Part shown: positions 56,496 through 64,000 of the stretch, piece after piece | Layout: each line of letters opens with the position of its first letter | Numbering within the stretch: position 1 is the stretch's first letter | Assembly: GCF_024868665.1 (NCBI RefSeq) | Contig: NC_079899.1 | Coordinates: 1,325,019 to 1,389,018 of the forward strand | Direction of reading: 5' to 3' | Length of the DNA stretch: 64,000 nucleotides | Origin: Triplophysa rosa | Lineage: Eukaryota; Chordata; Actinopteri; Cypriniformes; Nemacheilidae | Translations under genes and position numbers: made by a program | Notes under the pieces: model-generated | Told to the model about the DNA's origin: nothing | The model's input: only the letters and a program-made list of their open reading frames with translations | Database searches by the model: none

Positions 56496-57238
56496 TTTTT
56501 TTTCCCTCATTGAACTTGGGAACCTCACTTGACAGCAACATTCTTAGTTGTCACGGGTGCACAAATAGTCAAAAACATTTACTTTGATGCCTGCACACAA
56601 GCAACACTGATTGTCTCATCAAGCATTTATTCGTATTTTTATAGATATGCTAAAATGTCAAGGCCACACAAACTACATGATACGCATGACAGGATCATAT
56701 TTGAAAGGGATGGGGAAAATTTGGGGGCAGGATCTGCCACGTTTCTACCTTGCCTGCCTTCACTTTGCTTTGGGTTTGGGATAGGCAGGTTGGTGGTTTG
56801 AAGCCCGGTCCCCCTTCTTATTTCTCATTGAACTCAAAGGAACCCCTATGTGGCAGCAGAATTCTCAAAAACCGGTGTAGTAGTTAGTACTTTGGGCTTG
56901 AGATAGGCAGGTTGATGGTCTGAGGCTCTGGTCCCCTTCTGTTTTATCTCATTGAACAAGGGTGAACCCTATCTGACAGCAACATTGTAAGTTGTCATAA
57001 TATGCTTCCCTGCTTTGAAAGATTAAATGCTACGAACCTTAAACTCTGAGAACCTTCTTGTGTTGGTTTTGAAAGTCAGCAGTGCAACTTTGAGACAAGT
57101 AGGGACTTTCTATCTCATGGAACACACGTGGAACAGTATTTGACAGGAGAACTCTCAGCTGTGAGAGACAGTTCCCCTGCAACAGCTGGCAAATATTACC
57201 CTTGATAAGCGTCACTTTCAGGCGAAGTCCTACAGCAG

Positions 57239-57306
57239 TCCAACTGGTCTAGTGTTTAGTGCTTTGAGTTTGACATTGGCAGGTTGGTGGTGTGAAGCCC
57301 CGGTCC
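57239..57306 (+). repeat. tRNA-like module, uninterrupted counterpart of the LINE A site
   Basis: ccaactggtctagtgtttag, gtgctttgagtttgacattg and gtgtgaagccccggtcctc run on without a break. This equals the sequence on both sides of LINE A with the 16-bp duplication collapsed, so it serves as an internal empty site. Confidence 0.8.
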
Positions 57307-57740
57307 TCTTTGACTTTGTTTCTCATTGAACATAGGGGAACCTCCCCTCACAGCAACATTCTTAGTTGTCATGGATGCACATATAGTGAAAAACAATTAG
57401 TTTGATCCCTGCTCACAAGTAACACTTTTTTGTCTCATCGAGCATTTATTCCTATTTACAGAGACATGCAAAAGTGTCAATGGCAACACACGTTACATGT
57501 TACACATGACAGNGATAATATTTAAAGGGGGTGGAGGTAATTTTGGACAGGATCTGTTTTTCCTACCCGTCACGTTCTACCCCGTAACTTATGCATGGAT
57601 GCATATATAGCCAGAAACAATAAGTTGATGCATGCTCACAAGCAACACTGTTTGTCTCATCGAGCATTTATTCCTATTTACAGAGACATGCAAAAATGTC
57701 AAGGCCACACACACTACATGTTGTTTCACTCGTTACATTG

Positions 57741-57854
57741 TGATGCTACATAAGACTAATGATCAGCCTAGCAAACTGGTTTGGCCATATGAGCTTATCA
57801 TAAGCTAATGTCAAGCCACCACTAAGTGGCTTGCTACATTAAACGAATCAGCAA
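57741..57854. other. Non-repeat stretch before the 5S array
   Basis: Unique-looking sequence with short inverted blocks (gcttatcataagc near 57792; gccaccactaagtggc near 57814, a perfect hairpin). No gene seen. Confidence 0.4.
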
Positions 57855-57969
57855 CAGCTTCAGCTACAGTCCCAGGCAGTCTCCCATCCAAGTACTGACC
57901 AGGCCCCACCCAGCTTGGCTTCCGAGATCAGACGAGAGCGGGCATGCGCGGAGTGGTGTGGCCGTAAGC
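57855..57969 (-). rRNA. 5S rRNA gene copy 1 (3' end altered)
   Basis: The minus strand starts gcttacggccacaccactcc at 57969, with C-box region cttggatgggagactgcctg. The 3' end (57855-57870) is degenerate compared with the next copy. The A-box is changed (agccaagctgggtgggg), so it is possibly a variant or pseudogene. Confidence 0.8.
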
Positions 57970-58030
57970 GACAGCTGATTGCGTGAGCTCGCCACATAAA
58001 GAAATCAGCCAAAATGCATTCAAGCACTAA

Positions 58031-58150
58031 AGCTTACAGTACCTGGTATTCCCAGGCAGTCTCCCAACCAAGTAGCTGACCAGGCCCCACCCAGCTTGGC
58101 TTCCGAGATCAGACGAGAGCGGGCATGCGCGGAGTGGTGTGGCCGTAAGC
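58031..58150 (-). rRNA. 5S rRNA gene copy 2 (120 bp)
   Basis: Full length from gcttacggcc (58150) to aagcttacag complement (58031). One inserted base near 58076 in the C-box side (aagtagctgacc). Intact box C otherwise. The 61-bp spacers on both sides are nearly identical. Confidence 0.88.
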
Positions 58151-58211
58151 GACAGCTGATTGCGTGAGCTCGCCACATAAAGAAATCAGCCAAAATGCAT
58201 TCAAGCACTAA

Positions 58212-58338
58212 AGCTTACAGTACCTGGTATTCCCAGGCAGTCTCCCAACCAAGTACTGACGCAGGCCCACTCCTAGCGCATGGCTTTCTGAGATCAGACC
58301 TCGAGAGCGGGCATGCGCGGAGTGGTGTGGCCGTAAGC
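58212..58338 (-). rRNA. 5S rRNA gene copy 3 (with small insertions)
   Basis: Same gene with several 1-4-bp insertions (for example near 58261, 58275 and 58303), which continue into its spacer (58339-58406). The pattern looks more like consensus error than natural drift. Not expected to give a normal 5S RNA as read. Confidence 0.75.
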
Positions 58339-58406
58339 CGACAAGCTGATCTGCGTAGCAGCTCGCCACATAAAGAAATCAGCACGAAAATGCATTCAAG
58401 CACTAA

Positions 58407-58501
58407 AGCTTACAGCACCTGACATTCCCAGGCAGTCTCCCATCCAAGTACTGACCAGGCCCGACCCTCCTTGACTTCCGAGATCAGACGAGAGCGGGCG
58501 T
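58407..58501 (-). rRNA. 5S rRNA gene copy 4, interrupted by LINE B
   Basis: It carries 5S nucleotides from about 23 to the 3' end; closer to the vertebrate consensus than copies 1-3 (gcccgaccctccttg). The first ~22 nucleotides are replaced by LINE B at 58502. Confidence 0.85.
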
Positions 58502-60702
58502 GCATATTTTTATTATTTATTTAAAATATAACATACATAATATTTACATTAAAAATCACAAAAAAACAAAAAACTGAAAACAAAATCTGACAAAACAAAC
58601 TAAAATCAGATCTCTTTCTCTGGCAATTTCCACATAAAAGCCTTTAAAACACAATATACTTGTTCTGTAAAAACATGATAAAAGTCATTCAACATTTGTT
58701 TCCATTTAAAATACACATACAGTCTTTTCATGTACAATTCTGTTTTCCTTTTCAACACAATCCAGACATCCAACACAATTTTTTCCTTTTTAGCTACAAT
58801 TCTTCTTTCCCAGATTGCACTTTTCATTAACATTATCCACAGATTTATAAACTTTTTGTTTTCACACTTCTTTTCCCAACCAAACATCACCACTCTATCC
58901 CATTCCATTACATTTTCATCCCACTCCTCAGTCAGATCCTTAACCACACATTTGCATTTTTCCAAAAAACCTTCCAGTTCTTTACAATATAAAAACATAT
59001 GTAAAATCCATTCTTTCTTTTCTTGGCACACTTTACACAAAGCGCTTTGTTCCATTCCAATCTTATTTAAAATAACATCAGCAAAAACCACTCTGTGTCT
59101 TATAAAATATTCCAAACCCTCCAACTTTACGTCCACACATTTCCCTCTCATGTTTCTCCATATACACTCTTCTTTTAAATCTTTGAATTTTTCCACCCAG
59201 TACTTATTCGTTATCGGCTCTTTAAAAACATCATCTCTAAAAACACAATAAAAACTTTTTACACTACATTCATTAAAATCATGCATTTTTCCTCCAAGTT
59301 CACCATGATAGTTTCTTTCTTTTGTCTTTCTTTCCAATACTCTCTAGTTCTCTCAATCATTTTTGTGCGTATTGGATTCTTTAATGCACTTATATTTACT
59401 TTCTTCAATTCTTCTGTACCATTATTTCTGCCTCCCCTCCATCGTGTCCACGAATTACTATTTTGTTTGTAAAGAAACCTTCTTTAAACTCATATAGAAC
59501 ATCTCTTACTTTTATTATTCCAACTTCCATCCATTTCTTAAAAAACAGTTCTTTTCCTTGATGTAAAATGTTGTTATTTAAAAACAGAGGTTGGTTTAAA
59601 ATATTTTCTCTTCCTTGTGGCTTGTACTCAATTTTTAATAAAAACTTTCCCCAGGCACTAAACATTTCTCTATAGAATTCAGGTAGTCTGTCAGTCATCC
59701 AAATTTTTGTTTTCATCCACAAAGTGTCCTCTCCCATATTAAAATCTCCACATTTGTTTAAAAAATATTTCATTGTTTTCTTCCACTCAGTTTTATTCTC
59801 TTCATTTAGGTATTTCTTTACAGTTTTCACTCTCTTCGCATTTTTCCGTTGTTCCACATCCATTAAACCCAGACCTCCCTTTTCCAACTCCCCTAAAATC
59901 GTGTTATTGGCTATTCTTGCCGGTTTCCCCTCCCATAAAAAATCTTTAAAACATTTCTTCAACCTCTTTTCCCTCCATACAGGCATTTCAGAAACATATA
60001 CAACATACCACACTTTTGAAACCATTAAAACATTCAATATTAAAACCTTCCCCTTCATGTTTAGATTCCTCAGTTTCCAAAAATTTAACCTCCTCTCTAT
60101 CGCTGTTATCAGTTGTTCCCACATGTCGTCTCTTGTTTTCTTCTCATTCTTCCCCATTAAAATTCCTAAAATCCTCATTTCCTCCACTTCTTTGAAATTA
60201 AAACAATCCGTTAAAATCATTGCTTTTCCAAATCTCATATACATCGTCTTATCCTCATTTATTTTGCTCCCAGACCCTCTACAGTATTCGTTTACAACAT
60301 TCATTACTTCTTTGACGCTTTCTTTCGTTTTTACAAAAATCGTTGTGTCGTCAGCGTATTGGAAAACCTTTCCCTCTGCCTTGCTTTTTTCGATTTCTAT
60401 TCCTATTATTTCTTCCTTTTGTTTTATAAGTAGTCCTAGCTGTTCTGATATAAGCGAGTAGAGTAAGGCTGATAGTGGACACCCCTGTCTAATCGATCTT
60501 GTGATTTTAAAACATTCTGTTAAAAAACCATTACATTTTATCTTTGTTATTGCTCCTTTATATAAAATCTCAATCCATTTCGTAAAAACCTCTCCAAAAC
60601 CATACCTCTTTAAAACGTCAAATAAAAATTAATGTTCCACCCTATCAAATGCTTTCTCAAAATCCAGACTTATTACATATCCTTCTCCTTTTCCAACCTG
60701 CT
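58502..60702 (-). mobile_element. LINE B: 5'-truncated Tx1-type LINE in a 5S rRNA gene (Mutsu-like)
   Basis: Its 3' end lies at nucleotide ~23 of a 5S gene, in the same orientation as the gene. The body codes for the C-terminal two-thirds of ORF2, related to LINE A. The 5' end stops at 60702 within RT, directly against satellite in inverted orientation, so the upstream 5S part is missing. Mutsu, a Tx1-clade family described in zebrafish, targets 5S genes; assignment to it is by target and protein type, not by alignment. Confidence 0.82.
58606..60702 (-). pseudogene. LINE B ORF2 (RT to C-terminus), broken
   Basis: From right to left: SLDFEKAFDRVEH (60665), a stop at 60629-60631 directly after it, RSIRQGCPLSALLY (60480), QYADDTTIFVKT (60350), INEDKTMYMRFG, WEQLITAIERRLNFWKLRNL, KKCFKDFLWEGKPARIANN to 59405, then a frame change and the tail with CKVCQEKKEWILHMFLYC (zinc knuckle, 59060) ending LPEKEI at 58609. 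The endonuclease domain is absent through truncation. One stop and one frameshift in the remaining part. The plus-strand frames of 173 and 245 codons in this stretch are shadows. Confidence 0.88.
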
Positions 60703-60855
60703 TTAAATATAATCCTGTCATGTGTAACATGTAGTGTGTGGCCTTGACAGTTTTGCATGTCTCTGTAAATATGAATAAATTCTCGATGAGACAAATCGTG
60801 TTGCATGTGAGCAGGGATCAAACTTATTGTTTCCGGCTATATATGCATCCATAAA
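60703..60855 (-). repeat. ~220-bp unit of the higher-order repeat, inverted
   Basis: ctgtcatgtgtaacatgtag, tgtggccttgacag and tatatatgcatcc are the reverse complement of the units at 45443-46109. Orientation is opposite to all copies left of the 5S array. Confidence 0.8.
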
Positions 60856-60859
60856 ATCT

Positions 60860-61510
60860 GATCACAATCAAAATGCAAAATATCAACCAAGGAACAAAAA
60901 CAATTTTTAAAGTTAGGGCTACTAAACATTAGATCGCTTACACCTAAGGCAGTCATCGTAAATGCAATGATAACAGATAATAGTTGACATACTCTGACTA
61001 ACTGAAACGTGGCTTAAACATAAAGATTACACTGGTCTAAACGAGTCTACCCCCCAGCTTCTGTTATAAGCATGAACCACGTTTAGTTCGTCGTAGAGGT
61101 GGTGTTGCAACAATCTATAGAAATATTCTAAATGTTACTCAATCGACAGGATGCAGGTTTAGGTAATTTTAAGCGCTTGTTCTTAAAGTCACTCTTCCAG
61201 ATATAAGACAAAAATCATTACTACCTGTGTATAGACCCCCAGGCCCCTACGCTTATTTTCTAAAAGAGTTTGCAGACTTTGTCAGACCTACTGGTTCATG
61301 CTGACAAAGCACTAATTGTTGGAGATTTCAACATTCATGTAGATATCGCGAATGATGCTTTTGGAGTTACTGTACATTCAGATTTATTGAACTCATTTGG
61401 GGTCAAGCAAAACATTAACAAACCCACCCATTGCTTTAATCATACCCTAGACCTAGTTACAGTATATCGCATGTTATCGATCTTGGCGATATACAGATCC
61501 TAACTCAAAG
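60860..61510 (+). pseudogene. Decayed L2/CR1-like LINE endonuclease
   Basis: Shifted frames read a LLNIRSL-type start (60925), TETWLKH-like (61010), RRGGVATIYR (61095), then VGDFNIHVDIANDAF and NHTLDLVTVYRML (61320-61475). Same domain as at 21090-22163 but strongly diverged, with many indels. No RT follows. Confidence 0.7.
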
Positions 61511-62650
61511 TAATGATGTCTCCGTTCACATAGTGTCGTGTTAAATGAAGTTTTATTAACAAAGTTCTGGAGGAACAGGTCAGATAATCAGCCAAATCTA
61601 TCACAGGTGAAACTCATTCAGTAACCGTCCAATCAGGGATTCAAACACAGCATCTTACCTACATTCCTTGACAGTTTTCTAGCATTGGCTTCGTTCCTTT
61701 GCCAGCTATGTCTGACACCAGCTCTTCCCAGTCTCGCGACGAATCTGATCCCCTGCGGATCTCACGCCACAAACTACCGGACCCACAGCTAAAAAGAACT
61801 CCTCTAGCCACCGACCCGGAGCCCCTGGTTTCGTTACGCGGCCGTCATCTCTCTCGACGAAGCACACGCATGCCATGACACCCTCGCATCCACCGTCGAG
61901 ATGCCCAGCCACTTCTCTGACATTTTCCTACTGCTCGGCCGAGCAAACAGTACCTCCGATTCAGAAGTGGATGGTGTTGGGTCTTAGGATAGCTCTGAGC
62001 AAGAACGACGTACAGTTTTCATGAAGGAGGATGAAAGCGGAACTGTACGATCTCTACACGTCAGTGCAAACAGCCAACCCCTTGTCTAGATCCACTTCAA
62101 CCCCCAAAACAACCAGATGATTGAGCAAAGCTTGGAAGACTTCACTGAAGCAAGCCATCAGTGAGCTTAGGTCGAACACCAGACTCCCTCTAGCCTCGCG
62201 CCGGCCCTCCCCTGGCTTCTCAATCCTGTCTTCCTCTTTCCTCTAACCCTTTTCCCTTTCAGTGGCCTTCAGCTCCAGCAGCCAATGCTAGCACAAGCCT
62301 GCTTCCACTAGCAGCTCAAGCTACACAGCCATTCCAGCAGCAGCAGCTTCCGCCGTCTCACTAACCCCTCCCCCTCACCGTGGTTCACAGCACCAATGCC
62401 GACGTAAGCGTGAGGCTGCCTCTGCATAACGCTCTGGTTTATCCTTCATTTTCCCTCCAACCTCCTTATTACAATCCTATTAGTCTCCCTCCACAGGTCA
62501 CAGGGCAGATTCCAGTGTGAGGATGCGTCCGCAGGCAGTCGTAGCCTCTGTGTCCCTCCATCCCTCCTCTCTCATTCAATCTAAGTCGCCATATTCTCTT
62601 TTCACAGCTACTCCACTTCCAGTTCCATCAAACGCAGTCGGCCTGGAGAC
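61511..62650 (+). other. Unrecognised decayed coding-like stretch
   Basis: From 61708 a frame reads MSDTSSSQSRDESDPLRISR to a stop at 61876, and other frames continue (EMPSHFSDIFLLLGRANS near 61900). A Pro/Gln-rich part lies around 62270-62360 (cagcag runs). It could be an old gag-like protein. I cannot assign it. Confidence 0.35.
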
Positions 62651-62651
62651 G

Positions 62652-62674
62652 CCCCCCCCCCCCCCCCCCCCCCC
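62652..62674. repeat. Poly-C run (23 bp)
   Basis: 23 consecutive C. Length is likely to be unreliable in sequencing. Confidence 0.95.
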
Positions 62675-62869
62675 AAGAGCACAATTAGCAGTATGGACGT
62701 TGTATCTTGTGTGAATGATCGTAATTTCTCCAAGTGTCACTACAGTTCTGTCCCGTTCTTTTCTTCGTGTAATAAATAAAACACGTTCAATCGCAACAGG
62801 TTATGGCCAGTTCAACGCTAAGAAAGGGTCTTTTACACAGGATTTCGTGTACAATACGACAGTAGTCCT
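62675..62869 (+). mobile_element. Copia LTR 3' end and leader (inferred)
   Basis: aataaataaaacac (62769) supplies a polyadenylation signal; atcgcaaca then aggttatggcc (62791-62807) looks like an LTR end and primer-binding site of an animal copia element. The LTR start was not located. Confidence 0.5.
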
Positions 62870-63718
62870 GTGAATTCAGATAGACTGTTTATTGAGAAGC
62901 TGAGCGGACAAGAGAACTGGGCAACATGGAAATTTCAAATGGAACATTTGATGAAAGCTAAAGGATTATGGGGCATGGCAATGGAGACTGAGACCGTGGC
63001 AGAGGGAGCAAATGCACAGGCAAGAGCGGAATTTGAAAAACGGAGAGAGAAGGCATTCTCTGTGTTGGTGCTAAATGTAAGTACGCCCCAGTTGTATCTG
63101 ATAACAAGCTGTAAGACCCCTAAAGAAGCATGGGACACATTAAAAGCACAGTTTGAGAGAGACACTCTTGCAAATAAGTTGTTTCTGAAGAAAAGATATT
63201 TCAGATGTGAAATGAAGGAAGGAGAAAGCATAACTGAACATTTGAAGCGTATGAAGGAATTAACTGACCAGTTACAAGCGATAGGTGCTGTGATTGAAGA
63301 GGAGGATCAAATTGTAACACTGCTAGGTAGTTTGCCATCAAATTATGCTACAATTGTCACTGCTCTGGAAACAAAGCTGGACAATATAATGCTGCAGTTT
63401 GTTCAGCAAGCATTAATAAATGAAGAACAAAAACGAGTGACTGCTGATGGTAACAATAGTGCTGTCGAGACCGGTGGGGCATCAGCAATGTCAACACAAG
63501 TTCGCTGTGATATGCAAGGCAATTCCAAGACAGTGAAAGCAGACAGATCCAGCTCGTGGAGATGTTACAAGTGTGGGAAAGAAGGACTTATCAAACGTGA
63601 CTGTCCAAGCAGAAAAAAAAGAAATAAAATCCACAAAGCAAAAAAATGTAACGTGACCATTCAGATAATTCTTCGGAGAGCGCTTTTGTTGCTAAAGAGG
63701 CAAACCAGGATCAAATGA
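62870..63718 (+). pseudogene. Ty1/copia gag (UBN2-type) with altered zinc knuckle
   Basis: Frame from GTG 62870 (no ATG at the expected place): FIEKLSGQENWATWKFQMEH, TPKEAWDTLKAQFERDT, YFRCEMKEGESITEHLKRMK and LLGSLPSNYATIVTALE are the typical copia gag core. The knuckle reads CYKCGKEGLIKRDC: the His of CCHC is Leu. After about 63640 the frame leaves the family pattern; the protease continues in another frame, so a 1-base indel lies in the A-rich run 63610-63650. Gag forms the particle in an intact element. This copy lacks a clear start, a normal knuckle and frame continuity. Confidence 0.85.
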
Positions 63719-64000
63719 TGTGACAAGTCGAGTGGATAATTGACTCTGGAGCCTCAAAGCACATGACTTCAAATGAAGAAATTCTCCAAGATTACCAGCA
63801 GATCTCACAAGCACAATCTGTGAAACTTGGAGACGGGAGAGTTGTTGAAGCTCTAGGACTTGGTAACGTTAAACTAAAAATGACCTTCGAAGTCAGTGAT
63901 GTCAAAATTGTCACAATGTTTGATGTGCTGTATGTTCCCAAGTTATCACGAAATCTCTTTTCAGTGGGAGCTGCTGTTAAAAGAGGAAATGCAGTGAAAT
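63655..64000 (+). pseudogene. Ty1/copia aspartic protease start (runs off the window)
   Basis: In frame from 63655: SDNSSESAFVAKEANQDQ, a TGA at 63721, then VEWIIDSGASKHMT (catalytic Asp-Ser-Gly), FDVLYVPKLSRNLFSVG and onwards to the window end. This is the copia protease that normally follows gag in one polyprotein; here it is separated by the frameshift and the stop. Integrase and RT, if present, lie beyond 64000. Confidence 0.85.

Larger units (their letters stand above)
54725..57740. repeat. Higher-order repeat, copy 3
   Basis: hAT 54733-55930, tRNA-like modules at 56051, 56424, 56770, 56875 and 57239, then two ~220-bp units to about 57740, where 5S-linked sequence starts. The hAT and first modules are nearly identical to copy 1. 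A single N occurs at 57513. Confidence 0.85.

Noticed and set aside
59724..60461. Plus-strand frame of 245 codons
   Set aside because: Shadow of LINE B ORF2; composed of Phe/Ser/Lys-rich low-complexity text opposite the YADD-containing strand.

Overview
The window looks like repeat-dense, gene-poor chromosomal DNA from a teleost fish, most likely a cyprinid. The basis is the mix of elements: DIRS retrotransposons with tyrosine recombinase, an L2/CR1-like LINE whose ORF1 carries an SGNH-esterase domain, Tx1/L1-like LINEs sitting in 5S rDNA and in a tRNA-like repeat, Ty3/gypsy and Ty1/copia elements, hAT elements with 8-bp target duplications, TTAA-flanked MITEs, and a decayed very-large-inducible-GTPase (GVIN/VLIG) gene. 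No intact host protein gene is visible. The species is inferred, not read directly.

Layout. 1-2.8 kb: a 32-bp minisatellite, an ~80-bp degenerate repeat, two N gaps and a LINE fragment. 2.8-6.1 kb: decayed DIRS copy 1 (minus), abutting the 3' end of an LTR retrotransposon. 6.5-11.2 kb: AT-rich DNA with two MITEs and one candidate exon. 11.2-15.2 kb: DIRS copy 2 (minus), with both terminal repeats and the internal complementary region but a large internal deletion. 15.9-19.6 kb: GVIN pseudogene (minus), split by a 1.66-kb hAT element.

The dominant structure is an inverted duplication of about 22 kb. Positions 17058-28003 reappear as reverse complement at 28142-39137, around a 138-bp spacer. 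Outside the centre I saw only a handful of base differences between the arms. Each arm carries part of the hAT, the GVIN pseudogene, the esterase LINE, a DIRS copy inserted into that LINE, a 141-bp satellite, a compact cassette of three overlapping unrecognised ORFs, and two LTRs. The right arm stops inside the hAT at a single N (39138), after which a gypsy pol ORF begins in mid-domain. The structure may be a real palindrome or an assembly join; both are treated below.

39.1-42.7 kb: gypsy RNase H-integrase, its LTR, and an odd LTR-leader-LTR-tail remnant. 42.7-57.7 kb: three copies of a ~3.3-kb higher-order tandem repeat, each with a 1.1-1.2-kb non-autonomous hAT and several tRNA-like modules. 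Copy 2 is interrupted by an almost full-length 5.4-kb Tx1/L1-like LINE (A) with a 16-bp target duplication inside a tRNA-like module. 57.8-60.7 kb: a short 5S rRNA gene array (minus) whose last gene is interrupted by a second, 5'-truncated LINE (B), as in the 5S-targeting Mutsu family. 60.7-64 kb: satellite, a decayed LINE, an unrecognised decayed coding-like stretch, and the start of a copia element running off the window.
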